Positions 42,947 through 52,159 of a stretch of DNA of 64,000 nt are shown one piece after another. The stretch lies in contig CAZGYQ010000001.1 of NCBI GenBank assembly GCA_964530695.1, positions 38,609 to 102,608 on the forward strand, read 5' to 3'. Positions within the stretch are counted from its first letter, which is position 1, and each line of letters opens with the position of its first letter. The notes under the pieces are model-generated. The model made no database searches and had not been told where the DNA came from. It was given only the letters and a program-made list of their open reading frames with translations. The DNA comes from VFBF01 sp964530695. Lineage in GTDB: Bacteria; Pseudomonadota; Alphaproteobacteria; Caulobacterales; Aquidulcibacteraceae. The translations under genes were made by a program, and so were the position numbers.

Positions 42947-44011
42947 TTGCCGCACAAGAAGCCGACGATCGACGACGTGGCTGCGCACTCGGGCGTCGCG
43001 CGGACCACGGTGTCGCGGGTGCTGAACGGGGGACCGCATGTCAGCGCGGAGGCGCGTGCACGCGTCCTGGGGGCGGTGGCGGCGCTTGACTACAAGGTTA
43101 ATGCGCAAGCGCGCTCGCTCGCCGGCGGGGGCAGCCGTCAGCTGATGCTCGTGCATGTGTCGGCGTTCGACGCCGAGCCCAACTCCTACTACAATTCCGG
43201 TCTAGAACTCGGCGCCCTGCGCGCCTGCTCCGAGCGGGGGTTCACACTCAGCACCCATGTCCTTGATCCGGCCGATCCCGCGCACGCGCAGCGGCTGATC
43301 TCGCTGGTGGAAACCGCGCGCCTGGAGGGGCTCGTGCTGACGCCGCCGTTGTCGGACGACGTCGCGCTTGTAGAGGCGATCCGGCGGCTCGAGCGCCCCG
43401 TCGTGTGCATTTCCGGCGGGCCCGCCGTGCGCGGTCTCGCCGCCTCGATCGGCATCGATGACGAGGCCGCCGGGCACGCCATGGGCCGGATGCTGATCGG
43501 ACTCGGCCACCGGAAATTCGGCTACATCGACGGCCCGAAAGGCCACTATTCCGCCGGGTTGCGGCTGGAGGGGGTCCGGCGGGCGATGGCCGAGGCGGGC
43601 GTGCCGCAATCGCAGATCCGGGTGGAGCGCGGGGACTTCACCTTCAGCTCGGGCGCGGCGCTGTGCGAGACCGTGCTGGGCGCCTATGCGGAGCTCACGG
43701 CGCTGATCTGCGCCAACGACGACATGGCCGCCGGGGCCATACTGAGCGTCCACCGCAAGGGGCTGGCGATACCGGGCGACCTTTCGGTCACGGGATTCGA
43801 CGACACCCCCGTCTCCGAGATCGTCTGGCCGCCGCTGACGACCGTCCACCAGCCGATCCGCCTCCTCGGCGAACGCGCCGTGATCATGCTTGTAGCCGCT
43901 ATCCCCCACCCCTCCCCCGCCAGCGCCGTCCATGAGACGATACCGTTTCGCATTGTGGAACGCGCCTCTACGGGGAAGCCGAGAGAACGGCGATCAGTTC
44001 TCTCTCCCTGA
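42947..44011 (+). CDS. LacI-family transcriptional regulator (TTG start)
   Basis: The 354-residue regulator starts with TTG at 42947, preceded by AAGGAG at 42933-42938, giving MPHKKPTIDDVAAHSGVART, the normal LacI beginning with helix-turn-helix and VSRVLNG hinge helix (about residues 7-30). The sugar-binding core follows with GLELGALRACSERGF, IGIDDEAAGHAMGRML and TGFDDTPVSEI. It lies before the TonB-dependent receptor, so it is the obvious regulator of the glycan genes; operator-like palindromes are present at 44053-44108 and 39382. Confidence 0.94.
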   Translation: MPHKKPTIDDVAAHSGVARTTVSRVLNGGPHVSAEARARVLGAVAALDYKVNAQARSLAGGGSRQLMLVHVSAFDAEPNSYYNSGLELGALRACSERGFTLSTHVLDPADPAHAQRLISLVETARLEGLVLTPPLSDDVALVEAIRRLERPVVCISGGPAVRGLAASIGIDDEAAGHAMGRMLIGLGHRKFGYIDGPKGHYSAGLRLEGVRRAMAEAGVPQSQIRVERGDFTFSSGAALCETVLGAYAELTALICANDDMAAGAILSVHRKGLAIPGDLSVTGFDDTPVSEIVWPPLTTVHQPIRLLGERAVIMLVAAIPHPSPASAVHETIPFRIVERASTGKPRERRSVLSP

Positions 44012-44052
44012 CAGAGGCGGGGATAGGCGAGATTTCGGGCGGATTGGGTGAT

Positions 44053-44066
44053 TGACAGCGTTGACA
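44053..44066 (+). promoter_or_regulatory. Candidate LacI-family operator, distal
   Basis: TGACAGCGTTGACA resembles the 39382 site (10 of 14 the same) and carries the same central CG of LacI operators. It sits about 110 bases before the receptor ATG, just after the lacI stop, and overlaps a TTGACA hexamer (44061-44066) that could be a -35 element. Confidence 0.5.
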
Positions 44067-44088
44067 ATGATCGACGTCTAAAATACGT

Positions 44089-44108
44089 CATTGGAAGCGC
44101 TTCCAATG
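44089..44108 (+). promoter_or_regulatory. Perfect 20-base LacI-type operator palindrome before the TonB-dependent receptor
   Basis: CATTGGAAGCGCTTCCAATG is its own reverse complement over all 20 bases. The core GGAAGCGCTTCC has the classic LacI-family form with central CG. It lies 23 bases downstream of the TTGACA hexamer, where it would overlap the transcription start and block transcription. Confidence 0.75.
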
Positions 44109-44177
44109 ACCAGTTCAAGAGTCTGCGGGGCGGAACGCTTGCGCGCCGACCGGCGCGGCGAGCCCGGGGAGGAATTG

Positions 44178-46997
44178 ATGGGCGAATTTCACAAAGGCCG
44201 TGGTGTGTCCAAGAACTGGCTGCGCTGGGCGGGCGCCGCTTCGGTGACCGCGTTGATGGCGTCGTTTCCGGGCATGGCGATGGCGCAATCGGCGCCGGAA
44301 GACCAGCCGGCCCTGACCGACGAGGTCATCGTCACCGGCATCCGCGCCGGCATCCAGTCGTCGATCTCCGCCAAGCGGGAAGAGACCAGCATCGTCGAAG
44401 TGGTTTCCGCCGAGGACATCGGCAAGCTTCCCGACGTCTCCATCGCGGAATCCCTTGCGCGCCTGCCGGGTCTGGCGGGCCAGCGGGTCAACGGCCGCGC
44501 GCAGGTGATCTCCATCCGCGGCCTCGCGCCCGATTTCACGACCACGCTGCTCAACGGCCGCCAGCAAGCCAGCTCCGGCGACAACCGCGCCGTGGAATTC
44601 GACCAGTATCCGTCTGAACTCCTGTCCAGCGTCGTCGTCTACAAGACGCCGGACGCGTCGATTTCCGGTTTCGGCCTGTCCGGCACAGCGGACCTGCGGA
44701 CCGTGCGTCCGCTTGAATTCGGCGAGCGCGCCGTCGCGGTCAACGTCCGCGCCGAAGGCACCGACAGCGACCAGCTCAACGACGACGTGAGCACCTTCGG
44801 CGGGCGCTTCAGCCTCAGCTACATCAACCAGTTCGCCAATGATACGATCGGCGTCGCGATCGGCTATGCGCACCTCGACTCGCCTTCGCAGAACCGGCAC
44901 TTCAAGGCGTATGGCTACGAGGCCTTCGGTTTCGCGGTGACGCCGAACTCGGCCGACAGCGCGCTTCTGCTCAACGGCCAGGAAGTCTTCGCCTACTCGC
45001 GCGAAAACGTGCGTGACGCGGTGATCGGCATCGTCGAGTGGGAGCCGAGCGACAAGCTGCACACCACGCTTGACCTCTACTACTCAACGTTCAGCCAGCG
45101 CGAGACGATGCGCGGCGCGCAATGGTTCTCGAACGGCTGGGCCGACGGCGCGCAGTTCACCGGCGTGCAAACGACTCAGGTTGGCGGCACCCCCTTCGGG
45201 TATGCTGGCACGGTCTCCAACATCGTTCCGCAGCTCCGCAATGACTACAACAAGCGCGACGATGAGATCTTCTCGGCGGGCCTGAACACCGAGTACGCGT
45301 TCAATGATCGCGCCCGGCTCATCGCGGACCTCTCCTACTCGAAGAACGAACGCGACGAGCAAGTGCTGGAAACCTACGCCGGCTATGGCCTCGGCGTCGG
45401 CGGCGTCACCGGCTCCACGCAGAACGTCGGTCGCACCTTCGACACCTTCACCTTCAACCTCCCGACCGAAGGATACCCTACCTACACGAACGGTCTGAAC
45501 TACGCAGACGCGTCGCAAGTGTCTCTCGGCGACCGCGCGCCGTGGGGCGGCTGGGGCCACGATGGCGCCATTCGCTTCCCGCACGTGGAGGAAAGCATCA
45601 CCGCCGCCGATATCGCCCTGCAGTTTGATCTCGATGGCATTTTCAATCGCATCGATGTCGGCTTCAACTGGACCACGCGGGAAAAGTCGAAGTTCGTGAG
45701 CGACAACGACCTTTTCCTGAACGGCGCCAATCGCCAGCAGGTTCTCGTCGATCCCCGCTATCTCGTCTCGCCGACATCCCTCAGTTTCGCCGGTCTCGGA
45801 TCTGTCCTGAGCGTGAACCTACCGGCGGCGCTGGGCGCGTACTACCGCGTCAGCCCGATCCGCGACGCCAACTTCTTCGACAAGGCGTGGGAGATCAGCG
45901 AAGACGTGATCACCGGCTACGTGAAGACCTCGTTCGACGCGGGTCCGTGGCGCGGCAATGTCGGTCTCCAGATTGTCCAGCAGGAACAGGAGTCGACCGG
46001 TTCGATCATCCAGGGTTCCCCGATCGTGCCGATCTCTGTCACGCGCGGCGCTGACTACACGGATATTCTGCCGAGCTTCAATATCGGCTACGATCTGGGC
46101 GGCGGCCACCGCGTCCGCTTTGCGGCTGCCTACACCATGGCGCGACCGCGCATGGACGAACTGCGGGCCAACATCACACCCGGATTTGGACTCCCGAGCG
46201 GGCCGGTTGCGCCCGGGACGACCCTCCATCCTTGGACGGGCTCGGGCGGCAACCCGGAACTTGAGCCCTGGCGCGCGACCGCGTTCGACTTGTCCTATGA
46301 ATGGTACATCGACAAGACGAGCTATTTCAGCGTCGCCTTGTTCCGCAAGGAGCTCGACAGCTACATCTACAACCAGTCCCTGCCGTTCGACTTCACCGGC
46401 GTGCCGATCCCGACCGGGGCGGTCATTCCGCCTGGCGTCACGATCAGCCCGCAAGGTACGATGACGCTTCCCGCAAACGGGAACGGCGGCGTCATCCAGG
46501 GCTTCGAAGTGAGCGGCGCCTTCGACTTCGGCGTCTTGAGCACCTCGCTCGAAGGCCTCGGCGTCATTGGCAGCTATTCGCAGTCGGACTCGGATCTCAA
46601 TCCGACGGCGGGCTCAAACGACGTGCGCATTCCGGGCCTTTCCGGCGAAGTCTACAACATCACCGGCTACTTCGAGCGAGGCGGCTTCCAGGCGCGGGCC
46701 AGCTACAGGTTCCGTTCGGCGTTCAAGGGCGAAGTGGTCCAGTTGTTCGCAACCCGCGGCTTCACAGAAATCCTCGACGACGAACAAGTGGACGCGCAGA
46801 TCGGCTACACCTTCGAGCAAGGGCCGCTTGAGGGCTTGGGCGTGCTCCTGCAGGTCAACAACCTGACGGACTCGCCCTACCGGACCCGCCTCGGCCTCGA
46901 CACCGGCGGTACGCACACCGCCAACGGCGGCACGCTGCAGGAAACGTACGAAGAATACGGCAGGCAGATCCTCCTCGGCGTCAACTACCGCTTCTGA
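44178..46997 (+). CDS. TonB-dependent receptor, probable glycan importer
   Basis: The 939-residue receptor starts at ATG 44178 after a GGGGAGGA site. A signal peptide (about residues 1-35, ending near MAMAQS) is followed by a TonB-box-like TDEVIVTGIRAGIQSS, the plug domain with EDIGKLPDVSIAESLARLPG and VISIRG, and a long barrel ending ILLGVNYRF with terminal Phe. This is the TonB-Xanth-Caul type typical of oligosaccharide uptake. LacI operators lie upstream and glycosidases downstream, so it likely imports the oligosaccharides they process. Confidence 0.94.
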   Translation: MGEFHKGRGVSKNWLRWAGAASVTALMASFPGMAMAQSAPEDQPALTDEVIVTGIRAGIQSSISAKREETSIVEVVSAEDIGKLPDVSIAESLARLPGLAGQRVNGRAQVISIRGLAPDFTTTLLNGRQQASSGDNRAVEFDQYPSELLSSVVVYKTPDASISGFGLSGTADLRTVRPLEFGERAVAVNVRAEGTDSDQLNDDVSTFGGRFSLSYINQFANDTIGVAIGYAHLDSPSQNRHFKAYGYEAFGFAVTPNSADSALLLNGQEVFAYSRENVRDAVIGIVEWEPSDKLHTTLDLYYSTFSQRETMRGAQWFSNGWADGAQFTGVQTTQVGGTPFGYAGTVSNIVPQLRNDYNKRDDEIFSAGLNTEYAFNDRARLIADLSYSKNERDEQVLETYAGYGLGVGGVTGSTQNVGRTFDTFTFNLPTEGYPTYTNGLNYADASQVSLGDRAPWGGWGHDGAIRFPHVEESITAADIALQFDLDGIFNRIDVGFNWTTREKSKFVSDNDLFLNGANRQQVLVDPRYLVSPTSLSFAGLGSVLSVNLPAALGAYYRVSPIRDANFFDKAWEISEDVITGYVKTSFDAGPWRGNVGLQIVQQEQESTGSIIQGSPIVPISVTRGADYTDILPSFNIGYDLGGGHRVRFAAAYTMARPRMDELRANITPGFGLPSGPVAPGTTLHPWTGSGGNPELEPWRATAFDLSYEWYIDKTSYFSVALFRKELDSYIYNQSLPFDFTGVPIPTGAVIPPGVTISPQGTMTLPANGNGGVIQGFEVSGAFDFGVLSTSLEGLGVIGSYSQSDSDLNPTAGSNDVRIPGLSGEVYNITGYFERGGFQARASYRFRSAFKGEVVQLFATRGFTEILDDEQVDAQIGYTFEQGPLEGLGVLLQVNNLTDSPYRTRLGLDTGGTHTANGGTLQETYEEYGRQILLGVNYRF

Positions 46998-47013
46998 CGC
47001 CTTCCTCCCGGCC

Positions 47014-47040
47014 GGGATGCGGAGAAGCGCTCCGCATCCC
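47014..47040 (+). terminator. Hairpin after the TonB-dependent receptor (possible attenuator)
   Basis: GGGATGCGGAG at 47014-47024 pairs exactly with CTCCGCATCCC at 47030-47040 around AAGCG. No T-run follows, so it is likely a partial terminator or a 3' stabilising hairpin separating receptor mRNA from the downstream enzymes. Confidence 0.5.
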
Positions 47041-47149
47041 GCGCCGAGATCTCCCCTGCTCCGTCAGTCTTCGCCATCGCATGGCGGGGCTGGCGGAGCT
47101 TCTTTGCGCGGACGACGATGACCAGAAGATCAAGCGTGGGAGCGCGAAC

Positions 47150-49165
47150 TTGAAGAACCTGACGAAAGCGCCGAACCTGATCGCCATGCGGCGCGGCTTG
47201 CTTGCCGCATGCGCGGCGATCACGCTGTCGACAGCCCCGGCTGTCGCGCCGGCGCCCGCTGAAGCCCAGTCCTCCATCGCCGCAGCCGTCCGCTCCGCCG
47301 ACGCGTGGCCGGCGCGCGCGCGCACGCGTGCCGCCGACCCGTACATCGAGGCGCGGATCGCCGCGATCGTCTCGCGCATGACGCTCGAACAGAAAATCGG
47401 CCAGATGACCCAGGCCGAGATTCGCTCGATCACGCCCGCGCAGGCGCGCGAATTCTACATCGGCTCCATCCTCAATGGCGGCGGCGCCTGGCCGGCGATG
47501 CACAAGCACGCCGTTCCCGCGGAGTGGGCGGCGCTGAGCAGCGCCTTCTACGCGGCGTCGATGTCGACGGGCATGGCGACGCCCGTGCCGATCATCTGGG
47601 GGACTGACGCCGTCCATGGGCACAACAACGTCTATGGGGCGACATTGTATCCGCACAACATCGGGCTCGGCGCGGCGCGCGACTCCGAACTGATCCACCG
47701 CATCGGCCGGGCAACGGCCCGGGCTGTGCGCGCCACCGGGATTACATGGGCGTTCGCACCGACGCTCGCGGTCGTCCAGGACCAGCGCTGGGGCAGGACG
47801 TACGAGAGCTTTTCCTCCGACCCGGCGCTCGTGCGGGCATACGCCGGAAGTTATGTCCGCGGCCTGCAGGGCGACCTGAACGGCGGCGGAGACGTGCTGG
47901 CGACCGCCAAGCATTTTCTCGGCGACGGCGGCACCTGGCGCGGCGTTGACCAGGGCGACACGCGCACCGGACTGGCGGATCTGATCCGCACCCACGCGCA
48001 AGGGTACTACGGCGCACTCGACGCGGACGTGCAGACCGTCATGATTTCCTACAGCAGCTGGAACGAGCGCGGCGTCGGCGAGCGCGGCGTGCGGATGCAT
48101 GCAAACCGCTACCTGATCACCGACGTCCTGAAGGGACGCCTGGGCTTTGACGGGCTTGTGGTGTCCGACTGGAACGCCATCGAACAGGTGCCGGGTTGCA
48201 CGCGGACACACTGCCCCGAAGTGATCAACGCGGGCGTCGACATGGTGATGGTTCCCGATGACTGGCGCGCCTTCATCAGCGAGACGGTCGCGGATGTGCG
48301 CCGCGGCGACATCACCATGAGCCGCATCGATGACGCGGTCGCGCGCATCCTGCGCGTGAAGCTGCGCTCGGGGCTCTTCGACGCCAATCCTGGTTCGGCC
48401 GCCGCCGCCATGGAGGCCGCCTCCATCACGGATGCGCCGCTGGCGCGTGAGGCCGTGCGGAAATCGCTGGTGCTGCTCAAGAACGCCAACCACGCCCTTC
48501 CGTTGGCGCCCACGAGCCGGGTGCTCGTCGTCGGCAAGGGGGCGGACAGTTTTTCACTGCAATCGGGCGGCTGGTCGCGCACGTGGCAAGGCACGGAGAA
48601 CGTGAACGAGGACTACGCGACGGGCGAGACCCTCCTTGCGGGCATCCGGCGCGTCGTCGGGGCGGACCATGTGAGCTACAGCGAAACCGGCGCCGGCGTC
48701 GATGCGCGCCAGTTCGACGCCGTCATCGCCGTGCTGGCCGAGCGTCCGTACGCCGAAATGAAGGGCGACGTGACGTTTCCCGAGACCATGTCGCACAGCG
48801 CGCGTTACCCTGAAGATCTCGCAGCGCTCGAGGCCGTATCCGGCCGGGGCGTTCCGGTCGTGACGGTGCTTTATTCGGGGCGGACTGTTTACGCCAACGA
48901 CCTGATCAACCGTTCCGGCGCGTTCGTGGCGGCGTGGCTTCCGGGAACCGAGGCGGGCGTGATCGCCGATGTCCTGTTCCGCGGGGCCGACGGGCGCGTC
49001 CAGCACGACTTTTCGGGGCGCCTGCCATTTGCATGGCCGCGCACGCCGTGCGATCCAACCGGGCGCGCCGCGCGGTTTCCGGCGGGTTTCGGGCTCAGGT
49101 ATGCGCGTTCGCAACGCCTGGGCGCGCTGCCGGAAATCCCCACGGCCGCGCCCTGTCCGCAATAG
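47150..49165 (+). CDS. Glycoside hydrolase family 3 beta-glucosidase-like enzyme
   Basis: GH3 enzymes release glucose or related sugars from beta-glycosides. The product has a signal peptide (ending near PAEAQSS), an N-terminal TIM-barrel with RMTLEQKIGQMTQAE, IIWGTDAVHGHNNVYGA, KHFLGDGGTWRGVDQGDT and the nucleophile Asp in GLVVSDWNAIEQ. A C-terminal domain from about residue 430 includes SLVLLKNANHALPL. The start is uncertain: TTG 47150 has a GGGAG site, ATG 47186 gives a shorter signal peptide, ATG 47081 is the longest. About 670 residues is slightly short, since the usual fibronectin-like C-terminal domain is missing. Confidence 0.92.
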   Translation: MKNLTKAPNLIAMRRGLLAACAAITLSTAPAVAPAPAEAQSSIAAAVRSADAWPARARTRAADPYIEARIAAIVSRMTLEQKIGQMTQAEIRSITPAQAREFYIGSILNGGGAWPAMHKHAVPAEWAALSSAFYAASMSTGMATPVPIIWGTDAVHGHNNVYGATLYPHNIGLGAARDSELIHRIGRATARAVRATGITWAFAPTLAVVQDQRWGRTYESFSSDPALVRAYAGSYVRGLQGDLNGGGDVLATAKHFLGDGGTWRGVDQGDTRTGLADLIRTHAQGYYGALDADVQTVMISYSSWNERGVGERGVRMHANRYLITDVLKGRLGFDGLVVSDWNAIEQVPGCTRTHCPEVINAGVDMVMVPDDWRAFISETVADVRRGDITMSRIDDAVARILRVKLRSGLFDANPGSAAAAMEAASITDAPLAREAVRKSLVLLKNANHALPLAPTSRVLVVGKGADSFSLQSGGWSRTWQGTENVNEDYATGETLLAGIRRVVGADHVSYSETGAGVDARQFDAVIAVLAERPYAEMKGDVTFPETMSHSARYPEDLAALEAVSGRGVPVVTVLYSGRTVYANDLINRSGAFVAAWLPGTEAGVIADVLFRGADGRVQHDFSGRLPFAWPRTPCDPTGRAARFPAGFGLRYARSQRLGALPEIPTAAPCPQ

Positions 49166-49209
49166 CAACCGGCGCACGCAAGGGGCGCCCACCAACGAGG
49201 CGGTGACTG

Positions 49210-50721
49210 GTGCAAAAGCAACTCAAGACCATCCTCATCGTCGGCGGCGGCTCCGCCGGCTGGATGACCGCTGCGCTCTTCGCGCACCTGTTCCAGGGTC
49301 TGTACCGGATTCAGCTGATCGAGTCCGAGGAGATCGCCACCATCGGCGTCGGCGAGGCGACGATCCCGGCGATCAAGAAATACAATGAACTCCTGAAGCT
49401 CGACGAAGCGGAGTTCATGCGCACCACGCAGGGCACGTTCAAACTGGGCATCCAGTTCAACGACTGGCTCCGCCAGGGATCGAGCTACATCCACGGCTTC
49501 GGCGTCATCGGGCAGGATTGGGAGTGGCTGCGCTGCCACCACTACTGGCTTAAACTGCGCCAGCTCGGCGAAGCTTCCGATTTCGCCAACTATTCGATCA
49601 ACACGGCGGCGGCGCTGAAGAACAGGTTCCTTCCCGCCCAGCCGGGCATGCCGGACTCGCCCCTCTCGCACATCGCGCACGCCTTCCATTTCGACGCCGG
49701 CCTCTACGCCAAATTCCTGCGACGTTACAGCGAGGGCCGCGGCGTTACGCGGATCGAGGGCAAGATCGTCGACGTGACCCTGCGCCCGAACGATGGCTTC
49801 ATCGAGTCGGTCACGATGGAAGGCGGAAAGGTTGTTCCGGCGGACTTCTTCATCGATTGCTCCGGTTTCCGCGGCCTGCTCATCGAACAGGCGCTGAAAA
49901 CCGGCTACGAGGACTGGTCGCACTGGTTGCCGTGCGACCGGGCGCTCGCGGTCCCCTGCGAACGCTCGCAGGACTTTACGCCGTACACGCGGTCCACCGC
50001 GCGATCGGCCGGCTGGCAATGGCGCATCCCCCTGCAGCATCGCACTGGCAACGGACACGTCTACTCCAGCGCGTTCATGGAAGAAGCGGAAGCGGAAAAG
50101 CTCCTGCTGGCCAATCTTGACGGCGCGCAGCTCGCCGAGCCGAACCGGATCAAGTTCACGACCGGCAAACGCAAGAAGCTCTGGAACAAGAACTGCGTGG
50201 CTGTCGGCCTTGCGAGCGGGTTTCTGGAGCCGCTGGAATCGACGAGCCTGTTCATGATCCAGTCGACGGTGGTGCGCCTCGTAAGACTGTTTCCGGACGG
50301 CGATATCGATCCCGCGAACGTCGCCGAATTCAACCGCCAGTCAGACTTCGAGTACGAGCGCATCCGCGATTTCATCATCCTGCACTACAAGGCGACCGAG
50401 CGTGATGATTCGCCCTTCTGGCGCTATTGCCGCACGATGGACATCCCGGACACCTTGCAGCGAAAAATGGATCTGTTCGCCGCCAATGGCCGCATATTCC
50501 GCGAGGATGACGAGCTGTTCAGCGAGGAGAGCTGGATTCAGGTTTTCCTGGGGCAAGGCGTGGTCCCGCGCAGCTTCGACCCGCTTGTCGAGTTGAAGAG
50601 CGGCCCGCAGATCGTGCAATTCATGGGCAACATCGAAAACGTCATCGAGAAGTGCGTCGAGCGCATGCCCACACACGAAGCCTACGTCGAAAAGTTCTGC
50701 GACGCCAAGGCGCCATCGTGA
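49210..50721 (+). CDS. Flavin-dependent tryptophan halogenase family protein
   Basis: The 503-residue protein has all visible marks of the PrnA/RebH group. These are an FAD fold with VGGGSAGWMTAALFAHL at the start, GVGEATIP (about 50-57), the active-site Lys78 in TFKLGI, the WxWxIP motif (WQWRIP from residue 269) and LEPLESTSLFMIQ with the conserved Glu. It starts at GTG 49210 and overlaps the GH30 gene by four bases. Relatives of this subgroup often sit beside TonB-dependent receptors in sugar loci of Caulobacter and Xanthomonas types, where their substrate is not known. Halogenation of free tryptophan is not implied. Confidence 0.92.
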   Translation: MQKQLKTILIVGGGSAGWMTAALFAHLFQGLYRIQLIESEEIATIGVGEATIPAIKKYNELLKLDEAEFMRTTQGTFKLGIQFNDWLRQGSSYIHGFGVIGQDWEWLRCHHYWLKLRQLGEASDFANYSINTAAALKNRFLPAQPGMPDSPLSHIAHAFHFDAGLYAKFLRRYSEGRGVTRIEGKIVDVTLRPNDGFIESVTMEGGKVVPADFFIDCSGFRGLLIEQALKTGYEDWSHWLPCDRALAVPCERSQDFTPYTRSTARSAGWQWRIPLQHRTGNGHVYSSAFMEEAEAEKLLLANLDGAQLAEPNRIKFTTGKRKKLWNKNCVAVGLASGFLEPLESTSLFMIQSTVVRLVRLFPDGDIDPANVAEFNRQSDFEYERIRDFIILHYKATERDDSPFWRYCRTMDIPDTLQRKMDLFAANGRIFREDDELFSEESWIQVFLGQGVVPRSFDPLVELKSGPQIVQFMGNIENVIEKCVERMPTHEAYVEKFCDAKAPS

Positions 50722-52148
50722 ACGGCATGAGACTGCTTGCCGTGCTTGCCGCCTTCGGCTGGGCGTTGTCCGGCGCGTGCGCCGGAGCGGACGCGCAGCC
50801 GGCCGGACAGCCCGCGGCATGGATCACCACCGCCGATGGCGCCCAGAAGCTCGCGCCGTCGGCGGTCGGTCGCTGGCGGGCAGCGGCTCCCGGCGCCACG
50901 GCGACACTGCAGGTCGATCCGCGCGCGACCTATCAGTCCATGTCCGGATTTGGCGCCTCGATCACAGACAGCACCGCCTGGCTCATCCAGCGACGCATGT
51001 CGAGCCGACAACGCGCGGCGCTGCTGCGCGATCTCTTCAGCCGCACCGACGGCATCGGCCTTTCCGTCACGCGCCTGACCATCGGCGCCTCCGATTTCTC
51101 GCGCACGCACTACAGCTACAGCGCGGCCGGCGACGCGACCCGGTTCGACCTCAGGGCGGTGCGCCGCGATATCCTCCCGACGGTGCTCGCCGCGCGTCGC
51201 ACCAACCCCGAACTCACTGTCATCGCCTCACCCTGGAGCGCGCCTGCCTGGATGAAGTCCAGTCAGAACCTCATCACGGGATCGCTTCTGCCGGCGCACT
51301 ATGACGCCTTCGCGGAATACCTTCGCGACTATGTCGTCGGTATGGGCTCCAAGGGTGTGCGCATCGACGCGCTGACGATACAGAACGAGCCGCACTTCGA
51401 ACCCGGCAACTACCCGGGCATGCGCATGACCCCGGCCGAACGCGCCGCTTTCGTGGGGCGACACCTCGGCCCCCTCCTTGAGCGCGACGGACTGGACGTC
51501 AAAATTCTGGAGTGGGACCACAACTGGAGCGAACCGGATTCGCCCATGGCGATGCTGGCCGATCCTGTCGCCGCGCGCTATGTCGATGGCATCGCCTGGC
51601 ACTGCTATGGCGGCGATGTATCCGTCCAGTCGCAGGTGCACGCCGCATTTCCCGACAAGTCGACATGGATGACCGAATGCTCTGGCGGCGACTGGGACGC
51701 GCAATGGAGCAGCTCCCTTGCTTGGATGACGCGCACGCTGATCATCAACGCGACGCGCAACTGGGCCCGCGGGGTGGTGCTCTGGAACCTCGCGCTCGAC
51801 GAAGAGAGCGGTCCGCACCTCGGCGGCTGCGGCAATTGCCGCGGGGTCGTCACGATCAACCGGCGTACCGGCCATGTGACGCGCAACGTGGAATACTATG
51901 TGCTGGCTCACGCCAGCCGATTTGTGCACGTCAACGCCCGCCGGATTGGCTCGGACAGTACCCCCGGAGGGGTCGAAAGCGTCGCATTCCGCAATGAAGA
52001 CGACGGCTCGATCGCGTTGATCATCCTCAACGGACGCGACACACCGCAGGATTTCGCGATACAGACAGGCGCACGAGCCTTTGACATGCACCTGCCCGCG
52101 GGCGCGGTGGCGACCGTCACCTGGCAAGAGGCTGCTCCGCTCGAATAG
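50718..52148 (+). CDS. Glycoside hydrolase family 30 enzyme
   Basis: The 476-residue secreted enzyme has a signal peptide (ending near GADAQPA). The GH30 start SMSGFGASITDSTAWLI lies near residue 74, the acid/base Glu224 in TIQNEPHF, and the nucleophile Glu320 in WMTECSGG. A beta-sandwich side domain follows at the end. Family members cleave glucosylceramide, beta-1,6-glucan, beta-1,3-linked or xylan-type glycans. GTG 50718 overlaps the halogenase stop and has AAGG in front; ATG 50727 is an alternative. The neighbouring GH3 and FucP-type genes suggest a beta-glucan substrate. Confidence 0.92.
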   Translation: MNGMRLLAVLAAFGWALSGACAGADAQPAGQPAAWITTADGAQKLAPSAVGRWRAAAPGATATLQVDPRATYQSMSGFGASITDSTAWLIQRRMSSRQRAALLRDLFSRTDGIGLSVTRLTIGASDFSRTHYSYSAAGDATRFDLRAVRRDILPTVLAARRTNPELTVIASPWSAPAWMKSSQNLITGSLLPAHYDAFAEYLRDYVVGMGSKGVRIDALTIQNEPHFEPGNYPGMRMTPAERAAFVGRHLGPLLERDGLDVKILEWDHNWSEPDSPMAMLADPVAARYVDGIAWHCYGGDVSVQSQVHAAFPDKSTWMTECSGGDWDAQWSSSLAWMTRTLIINATRNWARGVVLWNLALDEESGPHLGGCGNCRGVVTINRRTGHVTRNVEYYVLAHASRFVHVNARRIGSDSTPGGVESVAFRNEDDGSIALIILNGRDTPQDFAIQTGARAFDMHLPAGAVATVTWQEAAPLE

Positions 52149-52159
52149 GCGCCGCGCTG

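Noticed and set aside
49210..50721. Assigning the halogenase to secondary-metabolite tryptophan chlorination
   Set aside because: No biosynthetic gene cluster surrounds it; the neighbours are glycan genes, so only the family and its motifs are claimed.
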